From Chlorokybus atmophyticus (Eukaryota > Streptophyta > Chlorokybophyceae > Chlorokybales > Chlorokybaceae): a stretch of 64,000 nucleotides of DNA. The translations under genes and the position numbers were made by a program. Below are positions 45,979 to 58,592 of this stretch, in pieces; within the stretch, counting starts at the first letter, position 1, and each line of letters begins with the position of its first letter. The notes under the pieces are model-generated. The model made no database searches and was not told the origin of the DNA. It worked only from the letters and a program-made list of their open reading frames with translations. The stretch is taken from NCBI GenBank assembly GCA_009103225.1, contig RHPI01002955.1, positions 30,486-94,485 of the forward strand, read 5' to 3'.

Positions 45979-48197
45979 TGTGCGTCCGCTGGCGAGATCG
46001 TGCTGATCGTGTTGAGATAAGCTGTCGCGCACCTTTGCCCAAATCATCAACATCTCATGGGAAGTCACATAAAGAAGCTGCACCTCGTTCCTGTCATTAC
46101 CCAAGGCATGTATTATGGCGCACGAGTCGCTCGTATCCTCCTTACAAACATTACTCAAGCAACGGGCATGCACGTAGGGTCTTATGACACCTCTCTTCTT
46201 CTATACGGCTCCCCAAAATCATTCATTCGTGCAAGCTTGCGCCGCTCTCTTGACAAGCTGCATTATCACATGCACTTGAAGACGGATTATGCTATCTGCA
46301 ATGTAGTAGCGGTGAGCAGGCGAATCATTTCTCTACTCTGGCCGGTGCTTCCTGCTAGCGGGCCCTATGCACCAACTAAGCCCACACAGCAATGGAGCAC
46401 CTTGGGGTGCTCACGTCTCAGCGCAGCGCAATGCTATTATCTCTCTTGCCCCAGCTGCACACCGCGCTCTTGTCGCGTGGCGATATGAGATGCGCGCTTT
46501 TTATTTTCCCCCTCCCTCCACTCCTACCTCTTGTCGTGTCTCTTCACCCCGGATGAACTCCCCCAAAGTCAGGACGGTGGTGAAATGCCTCTGCGAATCC
46601 GTCCTAGAGCACATGGACATGACCCCGCAGCCTTCGCGCGCTGCTGATGCTCGAGCACGCGCTCTCCCCCCCATTGAGCTAGATGCTGTCTGGCCCTGTT
46701 CATGGTCCTACACTCTGCGGCAGGTAGGTAGTGGATGGGAGATTGCATACGCCGTCCTCCCGGCGCCGCTCCCTTCTCAAAATAGGCAACCTTTGAGAGC
46801 AAAGATCGCTTCCCTCTAAAGGAGCACTTACACACAGCAGTTGTGTCGGCGCTTGGCATTCCTTTGATGACCAGCTAGCTCACGTGAGAGGCAGCCTTGA
46901 GCGTGGTGACTATGTTAATGGCGCTCATCTATCGCATCTGGGTCTGGTCAACGCATCTGTCAAGCGACCCCGATGCCGTCTGTATCTATTCCGATGCTGG
47001 CTCGCACAGCGTCCGAATCGACATTTCGCTCATATGCCGTGTTGAATCCAGCAAGGTGTTTGTCTTGAACCCTCTCTCCCAAGTGCGGCGTACCGAGCAG
47101 CAGCAGCTGCATCATCTCGGCAATCTGCAGGTTGAGGTGGATGCTTAGCTTCTACACTCTCTTAAGCGGGACGTGGAAGAGGTAGTTGTTGCCCCCCTCC
47201 CCGCGCTGTTTCCCTAACTTCCTCTAAAATGCACCCCATGCAAAATTTATCATGGGATTCGGGGGCAGCGCATGTCTTTTCACACGAGCCAATAGAGCCT
47301 TCCAATGTCACGCGTGCGTCCTTGAGGACCCAACTCCAAGCAAGTCATTTTCTTGCAAGAAAGCTGAAGCTTAAAAATTTTTGCATGGATTTGTGGCTGC
47401 ACAAGTTCTGGTGCGCGGGGGGGTGTCGCCCGCATTTGAGTGTTGCGGTAGAGTTGCCCAACTGTTCCATTCAATGTGGCATCCTCAGGCCTTTTTTATT
47501 CAATTTTGCAGCAACAGTGAGATGGTGCTGCCCTAGGCTATGGTGGGAGGGTGGCATCCTCCTTCTCGTAAATGTTCGTGCCCACAATTCCTTCTGAGCA
47601 CGGGAGGCTTTTTTTACAATTGAAAGCGCACTTGTTTAGACCGGTGAATTATGTTCGAAGAGAAGAATGAGACAATGGGCGCACACCTTGATTATTCACA
47701 TCTCTCCTCCTACTATGGCGCAGCTCACGGCCTCCCAGCGTCTTGCTTGCTGGGCAATTTGACTTGAGGTACTTACCGGGTCTGTCACCCTGAGCTGCGG
47801 AAGTACACGTGGGCGAAGAAGCAAGCCCTTAAAGACATATAGGCGGCGCGCATTGACCGCTTCTACGGCTCCCGCATTTTGTGCACCTTTTTATATGATG
47901 TGACCATGCGTATTAGGGAGATTCAATTTGCCCACAAGCCCATCGTTGCCACTTATTGTGTTGCATCCGCAGTGCTTAATGGACTGAGCTTGTGCAAGCT
48001 GGACCCTGCCCTGCTCGAAGACGTGCAATTTTGCAACAATGTTGAGGAGGTGTGTCACACTATGAAACGTCAGCAGGGGGCTGCACTTGTCTGATATTTT
48101 AAGAATGGGCTGGCGGACACGGAGTGCCCGGGGCGAGAGCATGCCTAGCGTCATGAAGATGACAATGAGCGGGAGAATTGCACCATTTGCACCCTGC
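45979..48197 (+). pseudogene. unrecognised decayed coding tract, left part
   Basis: Open stretches in changing frames on the plus strand (46057-46488, about 46560-46819, 46897-47148, 47879-48094) suggest an old gene or element. Readable pieces include GMYYGARVARILLTNITQAT, AHKPIVATYCVASAVL and, at the right end, ENCTICTLRV. I recognise no family. Element D (48202-56426) splits it; the frame resumes at 56431. Confidence 0.3.
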
Positions 48198-48294
48198 GGG
48201 TTGTCATGCCAGTGAAGAACTTAAGCTACGTTGTCTCGGGATATGACTACATGCAGGGGAATAACAGACTTTGGGCTGGTTGTAGGCATGAGGT

Positions 48295-50735
48295 CACATG
48301 GGGCCAGCGCCTTGTGCCAATACTAGCACAAACCCGTGCTAGTACTGGCACAAAAAGTTTGTGCCAGTACTGGCAACCTGCAAACCAGTCAAGCCATTAC
48401 TGGCACAAACCGTGCCAGTACTGGTCGAAATCTTACAAAGCTACAACTCTCATGCAAATGCTGGCACAAAACCGGACAAATAATGGTTTAAGAAATTTAT
48501 ATCAATATTAAAACCCAATTGAAACAGTGTTCAAACGGCACAAGACCTAAAAGACCCCAAAATTGGCATAAAAGACCTAGTCTATAGAGCTTAAACCCGG
48601 CGGAAGCTTCTGTCGAAACCCGGATAAGTACTGACTCACTCAGCACTTATCCGATCTCAGTGAGCCCGTCTTCATCGCTAACGTGTCAACTACTTATTTC
48701 ATCGTCATCTAACTAATGATTGAGAACTTTTAACTAATAAGACAAGTCGAACGAGTCGGTTAATACACTACATAGCCACTCCAACCAATAGCTTATGTGT
48801 TATAACTAAGTATTTGTAACTTGTAAGCTTGTAACTTATAAGCTGACAAATTGTAGGTGAAGTTCCCGCCCAAGATGCTGGCGGTATTATAGCCGGCAGA
48901 GCTCAGGCTGTGCGGGCGGGCGGTGCAGCCGGCAGGTGCGGGTTTGTGTGCATTGGCTGGCATGGTGTTTGTGTTGCGACAGGTAGCACGCAGCAAGCAC
49001 CTTGCTGCCTAAGCTGCTCAGCGAAGCAGCTAGACGCAAGCCGGCAGCGGACCAGCAGGCAGCAAGCGGCTTGCTGCGTGCTGCCTGCGCACTACATGCT
49101 CTTAACCATTGTTTTGTTTGTTGCTTACCAAGTGTCTGCTTGCTTACCAAGTGTCAAGCTGCTGGCTTGACGCAAGCCAGCAGCTTGCTGCCTGCTGCAC
49201 TCTCTTGCTCTCAATCTCTCCCAATAACTCACGCTCAATGTATGTGTCTGCTAAAAAGCTGCTTGCATTTGTCAAGCTGCTCAAGAACGCAGCTTGACGC
49301 AAGCCAGCAGCTTGCTCCGATTTGCCTGCTGCTCCGACCTTAAACTCGCATGTATTTCGCAGGCAAGTTGCTTGCAGTAACCGCTTACAGCTCACACACT
49401 TGTGGCTTGTTTTGTTCTTGTAGTAGCTTTGTGGTGTTCAGGCACAGCAGCTGACGGTTGCCGTTCTACTTGCTGTTTGCAATCAATGACGGCAAATAAC
49501 TTGGTAAGTTACTCACGCAGTGGCAGGTGCCTAGTGAGCTGCTCAGAGCAGAGTCTCATGGCCGTTTGATGCTTGTGTTGTTTGTTATTTGTTGTTGTTG
49601 TTGTTGCGTTCATGTGTTTACCCACATGTCGTGCATTTGCTTGATACTTACGATGCTGTGCCTGGCAGGCCCGTTGGACGGGTAGCAGAACCACAACCCG
49701 CCCATCGAGCTCACAACCATGCAGCGCGTGCGACTTCAGGTATGGTAGTAAGTCAATCGTGCATATAGGAAGACTGTTGGCTTAAGCCAGTGACACTTGC
49801 CAGCAGCTAGAGCTAGAGCTAGAGCTAGAGCTAGAGCAGTAGTGCATGGCAACTTGAACAACACTTGTGAACTTGTTTCTCTATAAGTCTTACAGCAGAT
49901 ACAGTGCTTTGTGTGCAGCCGCAACATGGCTATTGTACGCGCAAGCAGAACCACAACATAATGGTCACTGTCACTTGTTTGCTTCTTATGGGTTTTTTTG
50001 CTGGTTTGCTAGTTGCTAGTTCGCTTAATGGGTCTGTTGGGCTGTTGGTCTTCATTGCTTTATTGGTTTGCTGGATGGTGTGGGTCTGGTCTGTAAGCCT
50101 AGATGGTTAGGTCTGCTGGGTTGCTGGGCTGGTAGTCTAATAGTTTGTTGCTGGTCTGATTGTGTCAGCTCTGCAGCTACTGCGTTGGAGCAGGCGATGG
50201 CGCTGGAGCTGGCGTTGCAGCTTGCGCTCGAGCTAGATGTTAGAGACTAGTTATTATTATCAATGTTGTGATTACTGTCGTTGCATATGCAAAACATTAG
50301 CTTTATTGTTTTTCAATTGTTTGTGTGACCTTCACGCATAACCACAATGGCAATGCTATGAGCATGCGCAATAGCTGGTGCCAATACTGGCACGCAACAG
50401 CCGCACTTCATAACGCCCACGCTAGCGCTGGCACAATCTTCATGTGCAAGTGCTGGTACATGAAGATTATGTGCCAGTGCTTGTTTTTTTTTTCATTTTT
50501 TCCAAGGACCAGTTCAGGCACGGTTGTGTTGTGCCAGTGCTGGCTCCGGATTTATTATGCTAGTATAGGTAGTAAACCGCTTGTGCCAGCGACTAATCTG
50601 TGATTAGCGACCGGTGCTGGCATAAGCGGTTTGATGCCAGTTTTAGATGGTTTTGAGCCTAGACCCGAAAAGCCCATGCCATTACTGGCACAAATGGGCC
50701 GTGCCAATACTGGCACGGCCTGCAGGCCCGATGTG
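48295..50735. mobile_element. non-autonomous CACTA-like element with GTGCCAGTACTGGCAC repeats
   Basis: Inserted in X1: the other copy (X2) reads straight through this point. Ends CACATGGGGCC and, inverted, CACATCGGGCC; the flanks share GT (48293-48294, 50736-50737), so the target duplication is 2-3 bp but not certain. Just inside both ends are clusters of the palindrome GTGCCAGTACTGGCAC and variants (48312-48440; 50375-50720). The middle has further hairpins, for example 49155-49187 (15-bp arms, loop ACG), and AGCTAGAGCTAGAGC repeats (49805-49840). No coding. Terminal CAC, short target duplication and sub-terminal inverted motifs are CACTA hallmarks. Confidence 0.72.
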
Positions 50736-51555
50736 GTAGATAGATGTGCTTGTAGAAGCATATTTAGACAGTAATGTCTGTTGGGTTTTGTGATGGGAAG
50801 GTAGAGATGAGGATGTTATCGAGTGAGGGGAAGTGCATTTGGCAAGTTGCAGTCAATGTAACCGGACATCAGCGTAATTCAAAACTGATGGGTGTAATCG
50901 GAACTATTTTGGGAGTTGTGAGTGGAGAAGGACTAGTGGAAGGAGTGGGCATCCATGTGGCAGTCAAAAGCTGAACATGGAGACGATCTACTCATCATTT
51001 GAGGAGTGGATTGGAGCTGAAGCTTGAGGAGAGCAAGTCCAAGCTAGCTTTGACCATGGTCTAGTGCATACCTAATTGGTTGTGCTAGATTTAGACATGC
51101 GAGTTATATCGTTGACTTGTTCATTGTATAAGTAGTGTCACTGATTAGATGTAGCTATCTGGTCAGCAAGTTACCATACCATACCAAGTTACAAGTGCCA
51201 TAACAATAGCGCAATACATTATCGTGTGTTGTATGTAATTGGTGCCTTAGCTGAGACTGTTGTTGTGAGTATGTGACATTGGCACATACCATCATTTCCT
51301 GCTTAGCAAGTACATCTACAAGAAGGACGAGGACGTCATCATCACCATCTTGTAGACTGTTCACTTGCTGATCAGATATAGGGACTTTGATGGTTGGTAA
51401 GACCGGTGTGTGGTTGACGAGATAGTCAATGGTAGCATGGCTAGAGTGTTCAGTCTCATATAGGATGACACTAGCAGCACCAGCACATCATTGTCACTCA
51501 GTGAAAGGCTAGGAACATTGTCATTAAGGGAGCTTGTTGTGAAGTTCAAGGCTGA

Positions 51556-53277
51556 GTGTTTGCAATGGGAGACACGAGACCGATCGTGGACGAAGGAGAA
51601 GACATTCCAATTGATCCCATGACACTTAAACACGAGGCATACACCGTCTATGAGCAGATCGTCACTGAGAGGGAGCTTGCAGCAGCTGGCACAGGGGAAC
51701 GAGCATTGAGGTCGGGAGGAGCGCCGGCATCAACAACATCATCCATCGGGAGGAGCCCCCCCCCCCCCNNNNNNNNNNNNNNNNNNNNNNNNNNNNNNNN
51801 NNNNNNNNNNNNNNNNNNNNNNNNNNNNNCCCCCCCCCCCCCAAAGTACAAGAGGTTGAAGGAAGCATTCAAGCCCATGACAGCTGAAAAGAATAAAGGA
51901 GCTGACTCAATTTCAAAGGAGAGAGGGTGAGACACCAAGGATGCTGTACGGAAGGATGTACCAACTGTTGGAGGACACCGAGTACTCGATCTTGAAGGAC
52001 AAGGCAGCCGCGATCATCTATGTGGAGCAGCTGGAGCAACACGAATAAAAAGAGAGGTGAGGATTGTTGAAGGAGTACTCGTTGCAGCATGCGTTCAAGA
52101 TGGCGGAAGCGGTACAGCACGCGGTGGAGTACAAGAGGAGTATCCTAGCTCTAAACATAGGGGAGACCAGCAGCAAGGAGGTGAAGCAACCAACGACAAC
52201 GACGGTGAGGATGACGACACCGACGGGGCGGAGCTACTACGCGTGCGGTGCAGCCGATCACATCCAACGCGATTGTCCGAGGAGGGGCAGCAGCTCGAGG
52301 GAGGCTCAAGCTGATCAGTGTGGACATTGCGGGAAGACAGGCCACATCATGGATGGATGTTGGAGCAAGCATCCAGAGCTGAGAGCAAGTGCGAGACGAG
52401 CACGACGCGGGGCGGGTGCCGACGCAGCAGGTGCTGATGGCGCGAGGGAGTGCCGCGGACACGACACCGACGATGGAGGCAATCACGACCAGCAACGAGG
52501 CTTTGGCAGAGGCCGCCGCGTTGCGCAAGGAAGTGAAGGAGTTGAAGGCGGCCTTGGAGCAGCTGCAGACACAGATGCAAGGCATGCCATTCGAGTACGA
52601 AGCTTACGCGGTGTGGCAAACACGGCGCACAGCTGGCGCGGTTGGCGAGCATTTACCCGGCAAGGGGGGTGACTGTACCGCGCGCGGAGCTGGTTCTAAC
52701 CAGCACGAAGGTGATGAAGGTTGAGGACAAAGTGCAAGTGTGTCATGTGAGGACCATCACGGCACCGGAGCAGCCATGCGAAGTAGAGGAGATGATGGAG
52801 GTGGTGCGAACAGCTGCGCGCAGCGACGACACCTTCATTCTCATGAGGTCGGCGGTGCGTGCGCGCGTATGGCCGCGAGTGGCAATGGTGGACAATAAGG
52901 AAGGACACATGAGCATTGGAGGGTATTTACCGCGCTCGGTGTTGTTAGACATAGTGCGCAACCAGTCATGTTGGGAAAGACGGCGATGGAGGCGTTGCAG
53001 CTGAGCGACATCGACCTCAAGCCCATTCAACATGGAGACAGCGCTGGGGGCAACGGAGTCCATCCGAGGACGTACGAAGGAACAGCTACCTATTAAGTTG
53101 TGTGGCGATGAGAAAGGGGAGGACTGCATATTCTGGACAAAATGTGTTGTGACGAACTCGACATCATTTGACTTGTTGGTGGGACAAGACTGCATGTATC
53201 CGGTGGGGATGTGCATCGATAACTGGTCGGAGACAGCATGTTTGTGTGTCCGCAATGGAGGAGTGGCAGTGGCGTGA
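51556..53277 (+). pseudogene. gag and retropepsin-like protease of element D, frameshifted, with assembly gap
   Basis: Frames change several times. The first (from 51556) reads PIVDEGEDIPIDPMTLKHEA and then runs into poly-C and a 61-base N gap (51769-51829). After 52064 a frame with QHAFKMAEAVQHAVEYKRS has two zinc-knuckle-like blocks, ACGAADHIQRDC (first Cys of the pair altered) and CGHCGKTGHIMDGC. From about 52642 VPRAELVL and GYLPRSVLLDI lead to the protease site; a one-base deletion near 52953 splits DI from GAQPVMLGKTA-like sequence. FDLLVGQDCMYPVG follows before the stop. No RT, RNase H or integrase up to the purine tract at about 53449-53460. Confidence 0.65.
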
Positions 53278-53697
53278 AGGCTTGTATACCCTTACAACTA
53301 CACTACATGGCACAAGGACCGCGAGGGGACGCGATACGGCTGGTGCAAAAGGCGACAGCGGGAAGCTACGCGCACAACAACGGGGAGTTGGACTGAGGCA
53401 GTGTGGTGGACTACATGTGGCGAGTATTTCGGGGACCTCAGCAACTCCAAGGGGGGTGGGTGTAGCCTGTACGCTACACATGTAGCTAATCATACCAGTA
53501 TATGAGTAGAAGGAGCAAATATTGCATGAACTTGCAGTGTTGTGTATGAGTAGCAGCATGGTCTACATGTGCTAGTGGGTGCATCGAGGTAACATGGCAG
53601 TCAAGGAGACGTGGCGCGACAGCTGTCATGCCAATGAAGGACTTGAGCTAGGTTGTCTTGGGGATATGACTACATGCAAGGGAATAACAGACTGCGA

Positions 53698-54704
53698 CAC
53701 ACGGCTTGACGTTGAAGGACCATGCATGGTCCTTTCACGAACCCGCAGACCATGCATGGTCCGTACCTTGCGGGCCAGGACTGCCTGGTCCGCGGGGGAC
53801 GGACCGTTCCTAGTCCGTTCGGGGCCCCGCGGCCCGTAAATGGAGTGGCGCGCGGCGACGCGCACCACGCATGGTCTGTGCCGCACCAGCCTTGCGGCAC
53901 GGACTAGTTGTGTACGCTGGCCCTTGAATGCGGACCAGGTGCGGTCCCGCGGTCCTGTGGCCCTACTAGCGCGCACCGTACATGATGCCGCACGGTCCGT
54001 GCCGCACTATGTAGGGTGCGGCACGGACCAGTAACCGCGGCCCTGCCGCTATCATGAGTAGGTAGCAACAACCTACGTAAGGTACACAAGATTGCCTAAA
54101 TGCCTGATTGCACAAATGCACTTAACGTGTTAATTGACAAGCCGCACCGACTGTCGGCTATACATCGTGGACAGCCGCAAATGGTCGGCGGCTGATTGAC
54201 AGCCGGCTGTCAATCAAGCTGTAAGGGGCTGTCTATGCAATCAACATACTTCATAGTACGTGCATTTGCAAAAGTTTGTGAACATGCACCATTAAAATGT
54301 TCTATGCGATTATCTAAGTATCTACGTATATACGAACATTTTTACATGTGTATACGTCAATGTACTATATATCACATGTAATACATATATATACATGTTA
54401 GCATGTGCATAAATGGTTCTATTTTTATACGCATAGATACGCAGGTCTGAATGGTTGTATCAATAGTATTATACTACTGATACAACCATTTAGAAGCTGC
54501 GTATCTATTTTGGGGTGAGCCGTATACAAGGTATGTCTCATATACAAAATGTATAAGGTGTATATATAAATGACGTCACTTGATATAATAGCCTCTTATA
54601 AGATCGCAGCATGATTGACAGCCCCGACCAATTGTGGCCAACCTGTTAGTAAACACTTACGTTGGTGCCGCAATGCAGTTTTAATATGTATATTATGTAA
54701 ACAC

Positions 54705-54738
<34 letters not shown>

Positions 54739-55648
54739 GTGTTTATATATGTCCATATATATGTATTTACGAACGCTTACATGTCCTGCATATTTTGCTT
54801 GCGTGCGCATACACACACCTATGTGTGTATGCGCACTCAGCAGGATATTAGTAAAACCCTAACAAAGTTACATACTTATGGACAGCCCCCCCAACAAAGC
54901 ATTGCAGTTTACAAACCTTGGCAGCCGCCGAGTTGCGGCTGTCTGTGTCATCAATAATGACCTAAAATAATGTAATACCGTTGATTAATACTGGTACAGC
55001 CTTTGCACATTGATAGCGCATGCCTATGGGCCTGTCAATTCACAACGCCCACTTCCTGTGCAATTTCCGCCGCCGACAGTCGCCAAGCGGCCGTCGGTAC
55101 AATCTATAATGCAAGTACTACGCTGACACCATCGGTACGTGCACATGTAGCTTAGTGGTTAGGGTGTCGTGTTTGAATTCCAAAGGCCTTGGGTTCGACT
55201 CTCGGTGGACGCATGTGTTCTTCACTAATCAGTTCGCCGCGGCCTCGTGCGCTGCAGCCTGCGGTCCCGCAGGCTGGGTGTGGCCGGTGCCGTCGGCTCA
55301 AGATAGAGCACTTTTTCTGCAATTGCACCAAAATCTGATCATTAAGAATATTGTGGTCGATGGTCCGCTGGCCGGACCAGTAATAATTGTTAAGTACATG
55401 TCAGACAAAATTAAGTCCCTGGTCCGCTGGCTGGGTCGTCCCTGGTCCTGACACGACCGGAAACCGGCCGAACCAAACATGGTGCGACCCATGGAAAACT
55501 TGGTACCGTTCACGTGAGGTTTGGACCATGCATGGTCGGACTGTCAATGACCGTCCGACCAGACATGGTCCACGGCATTCACTTAGCAGGGGAAAATCCC
55601 GATCCGAGGGTACGGACCATTCATGGTTCTTTGACGTCAATCGGTGTG
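53698..55648. mobile_element. non-autonomous CACTA-like element with GGACCATGCATGGTCC repeats
   Basis: Inserted in X2; X1 shows the uninterrupted site. Target duplication CGA (53695-53697, 55649-55651). Ends CACACGGCTTGACGTTGAAG and, inverted, CACACCGATTGACGTCAAAG. Sub-terminal clusters of GGACCA/TGGTCC palindromes lie inside both ends (53715-54035; 55365-55630), the best being AAGGACCATGCATGGTCCTT at 53715-53734. Inner part: GACAGCCGGCTGTC motifs (54170-54230), long TA runs (54700-54760), a tRNA-like stretch at 55143. No coding. 1,951 bp. Confidence 0.85.
55143..55213 (+). repeat. tRNA-like pol III promoter sequence
   Basis: Box A match TAGCTTAGTGG (about 55148) and box B match GGGTTCGACTC (about 55191). 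The stems pair poorly, so it is more likely a tRNA-derived SINE head or old tRNA pseudogene than a working tRNA. Confidence 0.4.
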
Positions 55649-56430
55649 CGAGCTGGTTGTAGGCATGAGGTAGTTTGTAGAAGCATATCTAGACAGTAAT
55701 ATCTGCTGGGTTTTGTGATGGGAAGGTAGATGAGGATGTTATTGAGTGAGGGAAGAGCATTTGGCGAGTTACAGTCAGTGTAACCGGACATCAGCATAAC
55801 GCAGATTTGATGGGCGTAATTGAAACTATTTCGGGAGTTGTGAGTGGAGAAGGACTAGTGGAAGGAGTGGGCATCCACGTGGCAGTCAAGAGCTGGATAT
55901 GGAGACGATGTACTCATCGTCGGAGGCGTGGGTTGGAGCTGGAGCTTGAGGAGAGCAAGTCCAAGTAGCTTTAACCATGGTCTAGAGCATACCTAGATGG
56001 TTGTGCTAGATTTTGACATGCGAGTGATGTATCAGTAATGTGACTGAACAGATATAGATATATCGTCAGCAAATTTACCATACCATACCAAGTTACATGT
56101 GCCATACAAGTGCCATAACAATAATGCAATATATCTTCGTGTGTTGTATGCAATTGGCGCCTTAGCTGAAGCTGTTGTTGTGAGTGTGTGACACTGGCAC
56201 ATACCATCGTACCCTGCTCAGCAAGTACATCTACAAGAAGGATGAGGACGTCATCATCACCCTCATGTAGACTGTTCACTACACATGTAGCTAATCATAC
56301 CGGTATATGAGTAGAAGGAGCAAATATTGCATGAACTTGCAGTGTTGTGTATGAGTAGCAGTATAGATAATATGTACTAGTGGGTGCATCGAGGTAACAT
56401 GGCAGTCGAGGAGGCGTGGCGCGACAGGGT

Positions 56431-58096
56431 GGACACAACAGAGGCCCTCGTGCAATTTGCGGCGGATACGCAATCGTATACAAGATTGCCGTGACTTATT
56501 GATCAGCTCTGCAATTTGGAAGACAACCTGCTGAAGGGCGCCTTTCTAAGCTGCAACAGTCGCTGACACCCGGAATGCGAGCAATGACGAAGTTCCATTT
56601 GCTGCGGGCAAGCAGGCAAAAGTCTCCTCACTATTGCTTTCAGTTTCATACTAAATAAGTCCTCTTTCGCCTGTCCTCCTTGAGCCCTTGTAAGATGACT
56701 TGCGTCCTGGCCATTAACACATGGTGTGTGCAGCTGCTGGTGAGTGTAGCCTACTAATCGCTCATGCGCAACGTCCCCGCATTTAATTACGAGAGCAATC
56801 GCCTGCGCACCTTGTACCAGATAGCGGCGGCTTCATGTGTGATTAGCATCTATTGGGCCATGAGGGCTGGTAGCATCATTTTGTGGAGTTTTGCACGCCT
56901 CGTGGTTGGGCAACTTTGCCGGCACACCCTGGTATAGTCGCCCTGTTCCTCGTTTTAAGTGCGAGTGGAGATCTCCACCCGGCACCAATAAAGCATGCCT
57001 TAGCGGCCATACATGCTATGACAAGCTAGACCTCGCCCACTGCGAGTACCCGTGTGACAATAGTATGTGAAGCTGCTGGCCGGCTGCTACCGTCGAATAT
57101 GCGGATGAAAGATGCTGATACGCTTGAGCTCTTAAATGCGTCGCCAATATTAGTATACGTATGTCTGCAGTTTTGTGGTATTGATACACGACTCATCTCT
57201 TTTGTAAATAAAGGTATCTACAAGGTGTCTATACGCAAGGACTACCATCATAACGCACGCATGTGCAGCTGGTAATCTTGACCATGCAAGGGAGTAGGGC
57301 ACTTGCATTGACGGTTTTGCATCGAAGGTACTGTTCATCAAACGCTGTTGCATATAATCTTTGTCTTACATGAATCATACCTGCATCTCATTTAAGCCCC
57401 ACCTTGCGCGAGCAAAAGACATCCTTTGCTCCAAACTCAAACAATCTCTCTTGTTCCAGCCTTTGCTACACTGCTCCCCTACTAGTTTCATATGAGAAGT
57501 ATATGTAACAATTCTGCAATACATTATACTTGGTCCACTATAGGACTTGCCTACTTAAAAGCCAACTGGCACACATCATCGGTATTAAGCAGCGTTGTGG
57601 AATGATAGGTGCCACAAATACCATGGTCTGCTTGGCCTTGTGGTTGAGCTAGTTAAATGAAGGTCTCCACCCCTCCTCATGAGCCGCCACTGCATTAGGG
57701 TCCAATGAAGTGCGAGCCATTGACGCCCTTGCATTCACTTATCCTGATTGTGGCCTCCACAATTTTTATACCACCTTTCTTGCCTCTCTTATATCGCAGC
57801 GTGGTTTGCGGGAACATCTTCTTGACATAAGTTGCATCAGACACATCCAGTTTCAGCACGCTAAAAAGCTACATTACGTGTTGGAGCAAATATACTACTT
57901 GTGGGCCACTTCACTCTCTGCCCTCTTTAAATGTACATGGTTGTGCCTAATGGTGGTTCTTGCGCACACGCGTGTTTTACGCGCGTCGAACCTTATCAGC
58001 CTGTTTGGAAAAGTGTGCACCACGCAGCTCCTTCTTAGTGAAGCCATTAAGCATGAGCTAGCGGAGGAGCCTCACGTTCTCCACGTAATAATGTGA
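56431..58096 (+). pseudogene. unrecognised decayed coding tract, right part
   Basis: It continues the frame interrupted by element D: across one GGGT the left ENCTICTLRV is followed by DTTEALVQFAADTQSYTRLP. Later open pieces lie at 57054-57275 and 57710-58096 (128 codons, FTYPDCGLHNFYTTFLASLI). No family recognised; many stops between pieces. Confidence 0.3.
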
Positions 58097-58592
58097 CTGT
58101 ACTTGTGTTAAGGAACCTCCACCCACTTGCTAGCCCATCCTTGCTGTTGGCACGGCACTCTCATGCAAGTGCCAAAATAGCCATAATTAAAGCAACATCG
58201 GCAGCTGTGCATGGCACCATACGTGACCCGGATATCTAGCACCCGGCGGAGATAAAAGAATACGATATATTATACTCGCTGGCATATTTCACGCTTTTAG
58301 TCACCTTGCCCGCCTTAGATCGCCGTGCCTATTCAAAACAAAGAAGGCCTTGCATAAAAGTCACAAAGAGCGCTAAGTGCACGCATAAGAAACCGTATGC
58401 TGATGATGTATTTTAAACTTGTTAAAAAGCAACATCAACCTTATGTACCAAACAGCCGATGCTGTTGGAATTCTATGGGCTAATAACTTCAACATTGATG
58501 CTCATCACATATTGAACTTATTCGGTTTGCGCCTCTTTCTTATGCGCATGTTTATAACAGCTTTACGTCTATAAGTTTTAGCCGCCTACCCG
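58097..58592. other. no gene seen
   Basis: AT-rich, no recognisable coding. Confidence 0.4.

Larger units (their letters stand above)
48202..56426 (+). mobile_element. composite LTR-type element D (tandem LTR units, gag-protease only, two nested insertions)
   Basis: Outer ends TGTCATGCC and GGCGCGACA are flanked by GGGT on both sides (48198-48201, 56427-56430), and removing everything between them with one GGGT joins an open frame. Order: X1 (48202-51366, holding insertion 48295-50735), an internal gag-protease segment (51367-53472), Y1 (53473-53621), GC, X2 (53624-56280, holding insertion 53698-55648), Y2 (56281-56426). X1 matches X2 and Y1 matches Y2. Either XY is an LTR of about 850 bp in tandem, the first interrupted, or this is a circularly permuted insertion of a two-LTR circle. 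Confidence 0.75.

Noticed and set aside
55143-55213. Functional tRNA gene
   Set aside because: Acceptor and anticodon stems do not pair properly despite good A and B boxes.
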